From an uncultured Eudoraea sp. (GTDB lineage: Bacteria > Bacteroidota > Bacteroidia > Flavobacteriales > Flavobacteriaceae): a DNA stretch of 64,000 nt. Positions 27,635 through 38,900 of the stretch are shown piece by piece (the first letter of the stretch is position 1; every line of letters begins with the position of its first letter). Location: positions 1 to 64,000 of the forward strand of contig CAMYIE010000012.1 in the NCBI GenBank assembly GCA_947258405.1. Reading direction: 5' to 3'. Position numbers and translations under genes: made by a program. The notes beneath the pieces are model-generated. The model did no database searches. It was given only the letters and a program-made list of their open reading frames with translations, and was not told the origin of the DNA.

Positions 27635-30600
27635 TTAGTCTTCTAGAAACAAATAGTCTAATTTCAATTGGTTAAAATCTTTGTTAAATGATTGTATCTC
27701 AGTATCCAAAAGATCGTTAAATGCGTTAAGTTGCTCATTGATCTTTTCGGTGAGTTCGTCTTTTACGGCAATATCCTGAGCGGTGGGTGGAAAATCATCT
27801 ATGGTAACCAAATTACTAAGGTGGCCTAGTTTATTGGTAAGCCTTATCGGAAAGTTTAAAGGATCCTGTCGGCTGCGATTTTTGGTTTGATAGAGCGCCT
27901 TTTCGACCTTCTCAAATCCTTCTTTCATTTTTTTTGCCCTTTCCACAAGGGTTTTGGTGGACTCCTGTCCTTCGTAACGCTTGGTGAATTCATCGAGTTG
28001 TTTAGAAATCTTGCGGATCCTTTTTATAGCCGAGTGGGCAGAATCGATGGTTCGATTTATTTCCGTGACAAAGCTGTACTGCTTTTGCATCTCTTCCCGG
28101 CTTACCTCCGCACGAGGATCGGCCAGGATGGTAAATTCTTCTGACTGATGATCGCCATTTATATCGAGATGAACTATATACCTGCCAGGTACAGCTCTAG
28201 GTCCATTGAGACTGGCCCCCCAGAGAATCATACCTTCAAGCTTTTCTGCGCCTTTGGCTTTTGTATCCCAGACATGCGTATTACCACCTTTTTCCACTTT
28301 GAGTTTGGTCTTCTTTTCCTTGTCTGAATTAGAAAAGGTCGCCAATGTATCTCCCTTTATAGTGGTATACGTAAGGACAATACTGTCTTTTGGATTGAGA
28401 TCTTTTAAATAGAAATGGGTAATAACCCCATTCGGATGATTGGCCCCGGCTGTTTTAGAAGGTTCTTCGGTAGTCCTGCCTTTGGTCCTGTATGAATCCT
28501 TGGGTTTAAATAGAATAGCAGGGGTATTTTTAGATTCGGAATTTAACTGGTGCAGTACAGTAAGGTCATCGAGAATCCACACCGATCGACCCTGAGTTGC
28601 GACCACCAGGTTCTGGTTTTTCACAACAAGGTCGGTGATAGGAACAACAGGTAAGTTTTGCTGGAAGGTTTGCCAATTTGCCCCGTCGTTAAAGCTGATA
28701 TACATTCCGGTCTCGGTTCCTGCATATAGCAGTCCCTTAAGATCCGGATCTTCCCTGAGGACTCTTGTGAAGTGTTCAGGATCAATCCCATTGGTGATCT
28801 GTTGCCAGCTGGCCCCGTAATCTGTGGTTTTATAAAGGAAAGGCCTGAAGTCGCCTAGTTTATAACGTGTTGCAGCGATATAACAGCTCCCTTCTTCAAA
28901 ATGCGACGGCTCAATGCTATTTATCATACTCCATTCGGGCAATTGAGGCGGTGTAACGTTTTGCCAGCTTGCTCCACCATCCCGGGTGATATGAACCAGT
29001 CCGTCATCGCTGCCAACCCACATCAATCCTTCCCTGATAGGGCTTTCATTAGCTGCAAAAATGGTGCAATAATACTCAACACCGGTGTTGTCCTGTGTGA
29101 TAGGCCCTCCGCTTGAAACCAATTTCTCAGGATCATTCCGGGTCAGATCTTCGCTTAATAATTCCCAGCTTTGCCCTTCATTGGTACTCATATGCACATG
29201 GTTAGAAAAGGTATACAGCTTGTCGGGATTGTGCCGGCTAAAGACGATCGGAAAATTCCACTGGAATCTGTATTTCATACCTTCAGCCCCATATCCCATT
29301 GGGTTGTCAGGCCATACGTTGATAGCTCTTTCGGTTTTAGTCCTGTGATTGACCCTGGTGAGATATCCGCCATAACTTCCGCCATAGACAATTTCGTTAT
29401 CTTCAGGATCTACTGCAATATGAGCCGATTCACCACCAGCTGTTGGTTCCCAATCGTCTTCATCGATAACACTGCCATCGCCGCGATGATTGATCCTGAC
29501 GGTGCTGTTATCCTGTTGTGCCACATAGATCCTGTAAGGAAAAGCATTGTCTGTTGTGACTCTGTAGAACTGTGCAGTGGGTTGATTGTAATAGGTGCTC
29601 CATGTAGTCCCGCCATCGTAAGAAATCTGTGCCCCTCCATCATCGCCTATGATCATTCGATCGGAGTTTTCGGGTGCTATCCAAAGATCGTGATGATCAC
29701 CGTGCGGTGCATTAAAGGTTTCAAAAGTCTTGCCTCCATCTTTCGATCTGTGATAGCGAACATTAAGCACATATACCAGGTCTTCGTCTTCGGTATCGGC
29801 ATAGACCCTGGAGTAGTACCAGGCTCTCTGTCTAAGTTTGCGTTCCTTATTAATATGCTCCCATGTACTGCCCCCATCATCGGAACGATAGAGTCCGCCT
29901 TTGTCTTTGTTTTCAATAATGGCCCAAACGCGTTGAGAGTTTTTAGGGGAAACAGTTACACCTATAATTCCTAAAGTGTCTTTTGGGAACCCTTCATTTT
30001 TGGAGATCTCTTGCCAACTATTTCCTCCATCAGTACTTTTCCATAAAGCAGAACCTGGTCCTCCACTGCTAAGACTATGTGGCGTTCGCTGTACTCTCCA
30101 TGTAGAAGCATATAGAATTCTAGGGTTGTTAGGGTCAATAACCAGGTCTACCGCCCCTGCTTGTTCATTCACAAATAAGGTCTGCTGCCATGTATTTCCA
30201 CCGTCTGTACTTTTATAAATTCCACGCTCTTTGGTTGGTTTGTAAATATTCCCGAGAACAGCAGCATATAGAATCTCATGGTCATTTGGGTGTACTTTAA
30301 GGCGTGGTATATGTCTGCTTTTTTCTAAACCGGCCTGCTTCCAGGTTTTGCCGGCATCGGTACTTTTCCATACACCATAGCCCGAAGATACATTTCCGCG
30401 TACGGTTTTCTCTCCTCCTCCTACATAGACAACGTTGGGGTCGCTTTTAGAAACTTCAACAGCTCCTATACTGCCACCAAAATACCCATCAGAGATATTT
30501 TCCCAACTGCGACCCCCATCGATAGTTTTCCAAACACCTCCTCCTGCACCACCAAAATAAAACAAGTTGGGATCTCCAGGGACTCCTGTAACGGTGGCCG

Positions 30601-30775
30601 AACGCCCACCCCTAAAAGGTCCCACCAAACGGTAATCCATACTCGAATATAGTTCTGCAGGATATTGAGTCGTGGCAGTCGATATTCCCTTTTTTCCTTT
30701 TTGTCCCTGAGAAGGGATTACAGTCATTATTAATAAAAACAGGAATAAACCTCCCCTGGTAATAGTATTGATCAT
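27635..30775 (-). CDS. Exported Asp-box (VPS10/BNR-like) beta-propeller protein, copy 2
   Basis: From the ATG at 30775 the product has 1046 residues and begins [20 protein letters not shown], a standard signal peptide. An upstream in-frame start at 30802 adds nine residues that would precede the leader. It shares the whole plan of its downstream neighbour: the opening [20 protein letters not shown], Asp-boxes ([48 protein letters not shown]), a central DDLTVLHQL segment and a helical C-terminus. The pair is a tandem duplication that has diverged. A role in binding or processing an extracellular polymer or peptide is inference. Confidence 0.88.
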   Translation of the reverse strand: MINTITRGGLFLFLLIMTVIPSQGQKGKKGISTATTQYPAELYSSMDYRLVGPFRGGRSATVTGVPGDPNLFYFGGAGGGVWKTIDGGRSWENISDGYFGGSIGAVEVSKSDPNVVYVGGGEKTVRGNVSSGYGVWKSTDAGKTWKQAGLEKSRHIPRLKVHPNDHEILYAAVLGNIYKPTKERGIYKSTDGGNTWQQTLFVNEQAGAVDLVIDPNNPRILYASTWRVQRTPHSLSSGGPGSALWKSTDGGNSWQEISKNEGFPKDTLGIIGVTVSPKNSQRVWAIIENKDKGGLYRSDDGGSTWEHINKERKLRQRAWYYSRVYADTEDEDLVYVLNVRYHRSKDGGKTFETFNAPHGDHHDLWIAPENSDRMIIGDDGGAQISYDGGTTWSTYYNQPTAQFYRVTTDNAFPYRIYVAQQDNSTVRINHRGDGSVIDEDDWEPTAGGESAHIAVDPEDNEIVYGGSYGGYLTRVNHRTKTERAINVWPDNPMGYGAEGMKYRFQWNFPIVFSRHNPDKLYTFSNHVHMSTNEGQSWELLSEDLTRNDPEKLVSSGGPITQDNTGVEYYCTIFAANESPIREGLMWVGSDDGLVHITRDGGASWQNVTPPQLPEWSMINSIEPSHFEEGSCYIAATRYKLGDFRPFLYKTTDYGASWQQITNGIDPEHFTRVLREDPDLKGLLYAGTETGMYISFNDGANWQTFQQNLPVVPITDLVVKNQNLVVATQGRSVWILDDLTVLHQLNSESKNTPAILFKPKDSYRTKGRTTEEPSKTAGANHPNGVITHFYLKDLNPKDSIVLTYTTIKGDTLATFSNSDKEKKTKLKVEKGGNTHVWDTKAKGAEKLEGMILWGASLNGPRAVPGRYIVHLDINGDHQSEEFTILADPRAEVSREEMQKQYSFVTEINRTIDSAHSAIKRIRKISKQLDEFTKRYEGQESTKTLVERAKKMKEGFEKVEKALYQTKNRSRQDPLNFPIRLTNKLGHLSNLVTIDDFPPTAQDIAVKDELTEKINEQLNAFNDLLDTEIQSFNKDFNQLKLDYLFLED

Positions 30776-31133
30776 TATCTCTAAAAGTTGAGTTAGCAGC
30801 ACTAAATGTAAGCAAAAAGAAGAGACCTGAAAACTAAAGCAGAATTAGAAAAGGACTAAAAATCCTACATGGGATTATAATAGTTGGTTGAAGTGAAAAT
30901 TACGCTAACCTATCATGCTCAGCACTTCACCTTTACTAACATAATGCTGGCCAATTATCAGGGGTAATCTTATAAGGCAAAGGCCGTATTGTAAGCTGAA
31001 AATCTAAGCCCTATGCCGCATCGGTATTTTGTTGTATTTTCAGGGCGTCACCTGGCCGGAGAACAGAATCTGGAGTTTTTGAAAGCTGCTGCCTGAGTGA
31101 AATCAGCACTGATCACTTACAAAATATAATATC
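30776..31133. other. Divergent intergenic region without recognised elements
   Basis: This 358-bp region lies between the Asp-box operon (minus) and the bestrophin gene (plus). It has a long-loop inverted repeat, CTGAAAAT (30996-31003) with ATTTTCAG (31036-31043), and no exact TAnnTTTG element close to either start. No coding frame with support is visible. Confidence 0.4.
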
Positions 31134-32018
31134 ATGATACTCAATAAGAGAATCCCCTTGAAGTACTGGCTAAATCTGGTAAAATGGGATTTTGCCATAG
31201 TCACCGTATTCTCATTTGTTATGTATTTCCTTCAGGACTTTCTCGTAAGGATCAATATCCCAATAACGGTAGGGGGATTTCTTGGTACGGCCATTGCCCT
31301 TTTACTGTCCTTTAAACTGGCTCAGTCTTATGACCGCTGGTGGGAAGCCAGAAAAATATGGGGTGCCATCGTTAACGATTCCAGAACACTGCTACTACAG
31401 GTAAAGCATTTTTTAGCTCCTGAGAATATCGCTGTTGTAAAAACAATCGGGAACCGGCAGATTGCCTGGTGTTATGCTACCTGTAGCCATTTGCGCGGCC
31501 AAGACACTCATAAGCTGGTTCAGCCATTGGTATCTGAAATGGAATGGGAAGAATTAAAACATAAGCCCCATATGCCCGTAGCGTTGCTTGATCTCAATAG
31601 CGGGGACATTTCTGCTCTGCATAAGAGTGGTGTAATCAATGATTTCCAGCACATACAGATCGACAATACGCTTGTCCGGTTAACTTCCTCCCTGGGGAAA
31701 GCAGAAAGGATTAAAAACACCGTATTTCCAACAACTTACAGAGTTATATTGCACTTCTTCATATATATTTTCCTGATTGTTCTTTCTATCCCTTTAGCCG
31801 AATTACTGGAGTTTGCCGAAATCCCACTACTAATTGGCATTTCGCTTCCCTTCTTCTTATTGGAGAAGATCGCCTTTACCATTCAGGACCCCTTTGATAA
31901 CCACCCTACTGATACTCCAATGACCGACATTTCACAGAATATAGAAAAAAATATTCGGCAGTTGCTCGACGAGGAAATTCCCGAATTTGAGAGTAAAGCC
32001 TCCTTCTATATCCTGTAA
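31134..32018 (+). CDS. Bestrophin-family ion channel
   Basis: The 294-residue membrane protein shows the bacterial bestrophin/UPF0187 plan: a first helix AIVTVFSFVMYFL, the conserved segment ALLLSFKLAQSYDRWWEARKIWG with the RWWEAR motif, paired C-terminal helices (FFIYIFLIVLSIPLAELLEF) and the pore-associated IQDPFDNHPTDTPM motif. Bacterial members form pentameric channels. It appears to be a single gene. Confidence 0.95.
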   Translation: MILNKRIPLKYWLNLVKWDFAIVTVFSFVMYFLQDFLVRINIPITVGGFLGTAIALLLSFKLAQSYDRWWEARKIWGAIVNDSRTLLLQVKHFLAPENIAVVKTIGNRQIAWCYATCSHLRGQDTHKLVQPLVSEMEWEELKHKPHMPVALLDLNSGDISALHKSGVINDFQHIQIDNTLVRLTSSLGKAERIKNTVFPTTYRVILHFFIYIFLIVLSIPLAELLEFAEIPLLIGISLPFFLLEKIAFTIQDPFDNHPTDTPMTDISQNIEKNIRQLLDEEIPEFESKASFYIL

Positions 32019-32073
32019 AGATTTTTCGGTATTTTTTTGGTTATCTTGTATCAACTAATATCGCTCCGGCCTA

Positions 32074-33210
32074 ATGGTAAAATTCATTTTGACCTCGGCG
32101 CTCGCCATTTTTAGCATTCATATCGCAATGTCGCAGGAAAAACGATTTAGAGACTATGGAATTGAAATCGGTGTGTTGCACCCGGGCCATTACAATGCTA
32201 TTTCAGATGTAGAGGGCGTACAGGTAGGCCATAAAACCCTGATCGAAGGTCAGGATATTCGGACGGGTGTGACCGCAATACTTCCGCATCAGGGTAATAT
32301 TTTTCAAGATAAAGTTCCTGCTGCGATATTTATTGGAAATGGTTTCGGCAAGCTGGCAGGATATAGCCAGGTGGAAGAATTGGGCAATCTGGAAACACCT
32401 ATTGTCCTCACCAATACTCTTAGTTTGCCCAAGGCCTCAGATGCTCTGATTAGCTATTCTCTTGGATTGACCGGCAACGAGAATATAAGGTCGGTTAACC
32501 CCCTGGTAGGAGAAACCAACGATGGTTATCTGAATGACATCAGAGCAAGGCGCATAAATGAGGAAGATGTTCACTACGCTATTAAAAATGCCAAAAGCGG
32601 GCCGGTTACAGAAGGTAATGTAGGTGCTGGAACAGGAACCGTTTGCTTTGGGTACAAAGGCGGCATTGGTACAGCATCGAGAATACTCCCCAAAGAAAGT
32701 GGCGCATTCACTTTGGGTGTTCTGGTCCAGACCAATTTTGGAGGTGTTCTTGAAATAAATGGTGTGCCTGTTGCCAGAGAAATGGGGGAATATCCGGACG
32801 CATATAAATACCAATCGGATGGATCCTGCATGATCGTTGTCGCAACCGACGCGCCATTAGGCCCGCGAAATCTGAAGCGCCTGGCCAAACGCGCATTTAT
32901 GGGACTGGCCAAAACAGGCGGCATCGCATCGAATGGAAGTGGTGATTATGTAATTGCCTTTTCTACCAACTCTAATGTCCGGATTCCCTATAATACCGAC
33001 AAGATCACTATTGAGGGTAAGTTTCTTAAAAACGAAGCGATGACCCCACTATTTCTGGCCGCAATTGAGGCTACCGAAGAGGCTATTTTGAATTCGCTGT
33101 TCGCTGCTAAAACCATGAGTGGCCATCAGGGTCATAAAGCAGAGGCATTACCCATAGAGGAGGTGATGACCATAATGAAGAAATATAACAGAATTAAACC
33201 GGAGAAATAG
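32074..33210 (+). CDS. Exported P1-family peptidase (DmpA/L-aminopeptidase-like)
   Basis: The 378-residue product has a signal peptide (about 1-20, ending AMSQ) and the N-terminal nucleophile fold of the P1/DmpA family (EGVQVGHKTL, the RTGVTAILPH block, and GTGTVCFGYKGGIGTASR). Autocatalytic cleavage is expected ahead of the Ser in ASNGSGDYVIAFS, which would become the N-terminal nucleophile. The enzymes release N-terminal residues from peptides. The stop lies 17 bp from the convergent MATE gene. Confidence 0.93.
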   Translation: MVKFILTSALAIFSIHIAMSQEKRFRDYGIEIGVLHPGHYNAISDVEGVQVGHKTLIEGQDIRTGVTAILPHQGNIFQDKVPAAIFIGNGFGKLAGYSQVEELGNLETPIVLTNTLSLPKASDALISYSLGLTGNENIRSVNPLVGETNDGYLNDIRARRINEEDVHYAIKNAKSGPVTEGNVGAGTGTVCFGYKGGIGTASRILPKESGAFTLGVLVQTNFGGVLEINGVPVAREMGEYPDAYKYQSDGSCMIVVATDAPLGPRNLKRLAKRAFMGLAKTGGIASNGSGDYVIAFSTNSNVRIPYNTDKITIEGKFLKNEAMTPLFLAAIEATEEAILNSLFAAKTMSGHQGHKAEALPIEEVMTIMKKYNRIKPEK

Positions 33211-33227
33211 GGATTATGGAGATCGGA

Positions 33228-34619
33228 TTATGATTTCGCCGTCGCAGAAAGTGACAGCCTGATTTCTTTCTGTAGATAAAAACCTGTTACCACAGTTGCC
33301 AGAATATCCGCTATCGGGAAAGATATCCAAACGCCCAATTCCCCTAAAAAAAGAGGTAAAATCAGAATCAGCGGTATAAAAAAGAACCCTTGCCGGGTGA
33401 GGGTAAGCAATAAAGCTGGTATCGCCTTTCCAACGGCCTGAAAATATGCGGCACCAATAAGTTGAATCGCAATTACGGGCGTGGCAACAAATACCCATCG
33501 CATCGCTGAGGGGGTATGTTGAAGAACAAACCGATTCATTTCCAGTTCCATTTCGGGCAAATCTGCTCTGTCGCTGAGAAACAAAGAAGTAATAGCTTCT
33601 GGAAAAACCATAAGTCCAATAAACACCAATGTAGCTACAAGAGCAGCATATTTAATGGCCGTGTAGATGCTTTCCTTTACTCTCGCATACTTCTGTGCTC
33701 CATAATTATAGCCTGCAATGGGCAAAAACCCCTGGGTTACACCAAAAACTGGGAAAAAGGCAAACATCAGCATTCTCCCGATTATGGCGTAAACCGCAAT
33801 AAGTGGTTCTCCTCCAAGGTTAAATAGAATATTATTCATCAGCAAATAGGTAATGCTGGTGACCGCCTGACGGGATAAGGTGACAAACCCTAAGGCTCCT
33901 ATTTCCCTGAGTATCCCTCGATCAAAATAAAAATCCGGCATGGTGATCTTCAACTCCGAATTCGGGGATCTGAAGTACCAAAAAATATATACAAAACAGA
34001 GCAAATAGCTTCCCGTGGTAGCCCAGGCCGCGCCATACATCCCCCAGTCAAAAACGTAGATGAATAAATAATCGAGCAATAGGTTCCCAACCGATGGGAT
34101 AATCATAGCAATCATGGCAAATCTGGGTTTGCCCTCTGCCCGGATCACGGTGTTGCCCATCATACACAGGGCCAGAAATGGAACACCGTACAAAACGATT
34201 GTATAATAGACCTTAGCTGGTTCGAAAATGGCTCCTTTGCCTCCGAATAAAGGTATCAGGCTATCTACGTAATAAAGCCCTAAGGAGGCCATCCCCAACG
34301 TCACCAGCACCGTCAATGTGATCTGATTTCCGAAGGTTTTGAGCGCCCGCTCTTTACTATCCGCGCCTAATGCCCTTGAGATAATGCTACTGCCGCCAAT
34401 GCCTATTGCCATACCCAGGGCAGCGATAAAAAAAGATACCGGCAGGACAACATTAATGGCTGCAATAGCGATCGATCCTATCCAGTTCCCCACAAAAATA
34501 GTATCGACCAAAATATTGAGACTCATCACCAGGATTCCAATAGAAGCCGGCACCGCCTGGCGTACCAGGAGTTTCCCGATAGGATCGGTTCCTAACTGAT
34601 CAGATAATATTTTAGCCAT
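33228..34619 (-). CDS. MATE-family efflux transporter
   Basis: The 463-residue membrane protein has about twelve hydrophobic helices in two halves, as in the MatE superfamily. Typical segments are VPASIGILVMSLNILVDTIF, GIGGSSIISRALGA near residue 72 and, in the second half, FGVTQGFLPIAGYNYGAQ near residue 300. It should export cationic compounds using a Na+ or H+ gradient. Substrate is unknown. It stands as a single gene. Confidence 0.95.
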   Translation of the reverse strand: MAKILSDQLGTDPIGKLLVRQAVPASIGILVMSLNILVDTIFVGNWIGSIAIAAINVVLPVSFFIAALGMAIGIGGSSIISRALGADSKERALKTFGNQITLTVLVTLGMASLGLYYVDSLIPLFGGKGAIFEPAKVYYTIVLYGVPFLALCMMGNTVIRAEGKPRFAMIAMIIPSVGNLLLDYLFIYVFDWGMYGAAWATTGSYLLCFVYIFWYFRSPNSELKITMPDFYFDRGILREIGALGFVTLSRQAVTSITYLLMNNILFNLGGEPLIAVYAIIGRMLMFAFFPVFGVTQGFLPIAGYNYGAQKYARVKESIYTAIKYAALVATLVFIGLMVFPEAITSLFLSDRADLPEMELEMNRFVLQHTPSAMRWVFVATPVIAIQLIGAAYFQAVGKAIPALLLTLTRQGFFFIPLILILPLFLGELGVWISFPIADILATVVTGFYLQKEIRLSLSATAKS

Positions 34620-34708
34620 ATTTCACTGGTTTTCCGCTCAACCGAGCTTGGAGAATTATAGCATTGGGACCTAAGTTTTGATGAAAATTCTATATCCTGC
34701 GACCCCTT

Positions 34709-35743
34709 TTAGATCGGTAATACTTCGTTTTGTTCCCAATGATCGATCCAGGAAGCCATAAGTTCCACCCATTCATCCCGGTCATTCAAACATGGGATAT
34801 GAATGTATTTTTTTCCTCCGGCATCTTCGAACTGTTCTTTTCCCTCCATCGCTATTTCCTCCAGAGTCTCCAGACAATCACTTACAAATGCCGGTGTAAT
34901 CACAGCCAAATTCTCCACACCTTCTTTGGCGAGTCTTTCGAATTCGTAATCGGTATAGGGTTTGAGCCAGGGATCTCCGGCCAACCTGCTTTGAAACGAA
35001 CTGCTTACTTTATCTACAGGTAAGTTCATTTCTTCAATTACACGCCTGGTGGTATCATAGCATTGATGTCTGTAACAGCTATGATGAGCTACAGAATTAA
35101 TACTGCAACAACGGTCGTCTATCTGGCAATGGTAGCGGGTAGGGTCCGATTTTCTGATATGACGTTCCGGAATACCATGGTAAGAGAACAATATGTGATC
35201 AAATGGAAATCCTTCCAGCTGTTCGGAAATCGAATGGGAAAGTACTTTGATGTATTCCGGATGGCTATAGAAAGCTGGCATGGTCACCAGATTTAATTCC
35301 GGGAAGTGTTCTTTTCGAATTTCCATCGTTTTTACTACCACCGTTTCATAGGAACTCATCGCATAGTGCGGATAGAGCGGCACAAGTAGCACTTGTTCTA
35401 CCCCCTGCTCGCGCAGTGATGCAAGGGCATCCTGAATACGCATCGATCCATATCGCATTCCCAGTGCAACCGGGAGCGTTGTTTTTGCCTGTACTTTTTC
35501 CTGAAAGCGTTTGGAGATCACGATCAAAGGTGAGCCTTCTTCCCACCAGATCTTTTTATAGGCTTTGGACGATTTTTTTGGACGTGTCCTGAGAATTATT
35601 CCCCGAACAATAATATTTCGCAACCAACGGGGTACATCAATCACCCTTTCGTCCATTAAAAATTCGTCGAGATATGGTTTTAGATCTTTAGGATCAGGAC
35701 TGTCAGGAGAGCCCAAATTCACCAATAAAACACCTTTTTTCAT
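34709..35743 (-). CDS. hemH: Ferrochelatase
   Basis: The 344-residue enzyme inserts ferrous iron into protoporphyrin IX to give protoheme. The catalytic His is H189 in SYHGIPERHI, followed by the conserved KSDPTRYHCQ. The downstream acidic metal-binding segment is VSDCLETLEEIAMEG near residue 290. N-terminal VLLVNLGSPDSP is the family start. The Cys cluster CCSINSVAHHSCYRHQC could bind an Fe-S cluster, which only some ferrochelatases have. The gene stands apart from the main hem block but belongs to the same pathway as the hemJ and hemA-B genes. Confidence 0.97.
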   Translation of the reverse strand: MKKGVLLVNLGSPDSPDPKDLKPYLDEFLMDERVIDVPRWLRNIIVRGIILRTRPKKSSKAYKKIWWEEGSPLIVISKRFQEKVQAKTTLPVALGMRYGSMRIQDALASLREQGVEQVLLVPLYPHYAMSSYETVVVKTMEIRKEHFPELNLVTMPAFYSHPEYIKVLSHSISEQLEGFPFDHILFSYHGIPERHIRKSDPTRYHCQIDDRCCSINSVAHHSCYRHQCYDTTRRVIEEMNLPVDKVSSSFQSRLAGDPWLKPYTDYEFERLAKEGVENLAVITPAFVSDCLETLEEIAMEGKEQFEDAGGKKYIHIPCLNDRDEWVELMASWIDHWEQNEVLPI

Positions 35744-35967
35744 AACAATTAAAGCCTTATTCGGACATCTCCGGACGTATATGTACGGATATTTTTTTTA
35801 ACAGCACTAAAATAATACATGCCTTTAAAAACCGTTAGTTTTAGACGTTACCTTTTTGTGATAAGCTTATAAGCAACTTCTATGGAGTAACCGCCCGGAA
35901 AGATTTATCCGCAAAAATACCAACGTCCAAGCCTGCTTAGGCGCGAGATCCCAAACGTAACCAAAAG

Positions 35968-38900
35968 ATGCGCTTAGCCTGCACCACAGTACTTCTATGC
36001 CTTTCATTTGTGCTAAAAGCACAAGACCGGAACAGTTTATTATGGGAGATCTCGGGAAATGGATTAGAGGAGTCTTCCTATCTCTACGGAACAATGCATG
36101 TGAGTAAGAAAATCGCTTTCAGGCTAGATGATGTGTTTTTCGAAGCCCTGGACAAAAGCGATATCATTGCATTAGAATCTGATCCGGATACATGGCTTGA
36201 TAATGAAATTCATCAAAGTCCGGATGGATATGGCTTCGGATATGGCCTGGACAGCAAAGGATTTTATCGGGATGCGTTCTTACTGGAATCTCCTCAGATC
36301 AAGGAAATTGCAGCCTACCTGGCTTTTGACGACCGATTGATCAATAATATTCTCTACCGAACCAACGAATACAACCAAAATTTTGAGGAAGAGACCTACC
36401 TGGATATGTTTATCTATCAGGCAGGTGCCAAGTATGGCAAGAACATCGTGGCTCTGGAAAATTTGGAGGAGTCCTCAACCCTGGTCGCCAGAGCCAGTAT
36501 GAACGCAATGAAAAATAAACCGGATGAATGGCTTCAAAAAAAGATGCAGGGGCAGGATCTGAATTACCTGATGCAAAACGCCTATCGGGAACGCAATATC
36601 GACCTGCTTGATTCGATAGACCGTGCGATGTATACCGATTACTATCGCAAAAATATGCTCTATATCCGCAATGAGAACATGACCGAAAGTCTCGATAGTG
36701 TTATGCAAAATGGTAAAGTGTTCGCAGGTATCGGGGCGGCCCACCTTCCCGGATCTCGCGGAGTATTACAATTACTTAGGGATAGGGGTTATTCTGTACT
36801 ACCATTGGTTTCGGGTTCTACGGATAAAGGCAGGCAATTGAAGCAAAAAATTGAGCAGAAAGTAAGGCCTACTCCTTTGAAAATGGAGTTTCCTGAAGAC
36901 CAAAGTTTTAAGCTTTTACTTCCAAACAAATTATATCCGGTAGCAGAAAACAAAACCACCATCTATGTTTCTCCGGATTTGGCCAATGGAAGCTACCTTA
37001 TGGTTAACAGGATCCCGACCTATTCGTTTCTCAGGGAAAATTCAATTACACTGAACGATATCGAAAGACTGCTATTTGAAAATATCCCCGGAGAGATCAT
37101 ACTCAATAAACGTGTCATGCAAAGCGGAGTAGAAGGGATCGATATAATCAATAAGCTAAAAAATGGAGACTTTCAACGGTATCAGATATTTGTCAAGCCC
37201 CTTGAAATCCTGATTTTTAAAATGTCGGGGGAAGGTGAGTATGTCGTTAAATTCTCAGATCAGATCTTTGATAGCCTAAGATTTAAATCTCCCGGTCGGG
37301 AAAGAGTGACTTTGCAATCGGCCTATGAAGATTTTAAGATTACCATGCCCGGTGAATATACATTTTATAACCCTTCGCGACTTGGTGTGCGTATGATTGA
37401 AGCATATCAACCTACATCAGATGCCTATTATTTTCTGAGGCGCGCCAGTCTTAGCGATATGAAATACCTGGAGGAAGATGAGTTTGAATTACTACAAATC
37501 CAAAAGCGTTTTTATCAGGAATTAGGGCTGGAATTCGAGAACGATACCTCCGCAGATAAATCGCAAAGATCGCAGGCGGTTTTCGACCATGAAGAGGGCA
37601 GGGTATTGTATCTGAAAGCTGTGCTGAATCGTGGCGATTACTACCTGCTCGGCGCCCTGAGCTGTCAAAAAACGGAGGCGGATACTTTTTTCGATTCTTT
37701 TTCTTTAAAAGACGAAGCCTATCCGGAAACTTTTAACAGAATCAGGGATACGGCCATGCTATTCACCACCATATCTCCTGTTAAACCCAAAAAGTTTGTT
37801 GAAAACAGCCAGGGATATTTTCGCAAGAAAGCCAAAAACAAATCGTATAATCCCTATACCAAAAAAACGCTTTATCAGAATAGAAATAGTGAGGCCATTT
37901 CAGTTGAATTCAATAAAGGGCACGACCTGCTGGCTTTTCCCAATATCGATTCCTTATGGTCGTTGAGAAAAAACCAGTATCGGAAAAAGAATTTTCAAAT
38001 AGTAGCTGAAGAAATAGTCGAGAAGAAAAACAATGTTCACCAACTGCAATTTATCGCCGCCGACTCGCTGAGCACCCGAGGTATACTGGTAAAAAACATC
38101 GTAAAAGGTGGTGTCCTTTATGAATTGAAGGCCATTGTAGATACCCAGGAAACTCCCAGTCAATTTGTCTCGGATTTCTTCAATAATTTTGAGCCTCTCG
38201 ACACTTTAGTGGGCAAGAGTCTTGTAAAAGATAAATCACTCGAGTTCTTTGATGCCTTACGCGATAAAGACAGCATCGTTTATAAGGGATATCGCTTCCC
38301 ATATTTTGATCGATCGCATATCGACTCGCTGGAATTTTATATTGACGGTTTTGAATATGATCTGGAAACAAGGCATATTCAGTCGCACTTGATCCAAAAA
38401 CTCGGAGATCTTGTGTCTGAAGGCAGCTGGGAGTTTTTTAGGGAATTCTATAAGCGCTCCTATGGAAATTCCATGGCCCAGGTTAAGATCCTTCAATCTT
38501 TATCCAAGAGCAGATCGGAAGACGCTTCTTTACTTCTTTTGGAGTTGATGGCTCAGGATTTACCACTGGTCTCGAACAGCAAGGAAATCAGTAGAATTTT
38601 TAAGCCTTATAGAAAAGACCTGGAGTCGGCGAGACTCCTATTTCCTGAACTCCTGTACTACAGCAATGTACATGAATACAAATTGGAGATCTTTTCACTA
38701 CTGGCCGACCTGAAATCCGAAAACCTGATCAAGGGCAATACTTATAAAAAATACGTCGATCAGCTGATTACCGATGCCCGGATACAGTTAAAGCGACATC
38801 TGGCGAGAGAGGCTAATGGCCAAATACAGCGTTCTTCTCAAAACCTTTCACGGCGGAATACTACTGCACTTATAGAAGACTACGCCATACTCCTGCATCC

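Noticed and set aside
29171-29974. 267-codon frame opposite the second Asp-box gene
   Set aside because: It lies wholly antisense to a strong coding gene with clear domain repeats and has no recognisable domain or leader; it is a shadow frame.
35767-35792. Terminator upstream of hemH
   Set aside because: ATCTCCG/CGGATAT with a T-run is on the plus strand, where no gene precedes it; it may be a dyad in the hemH leader, but support is thin.
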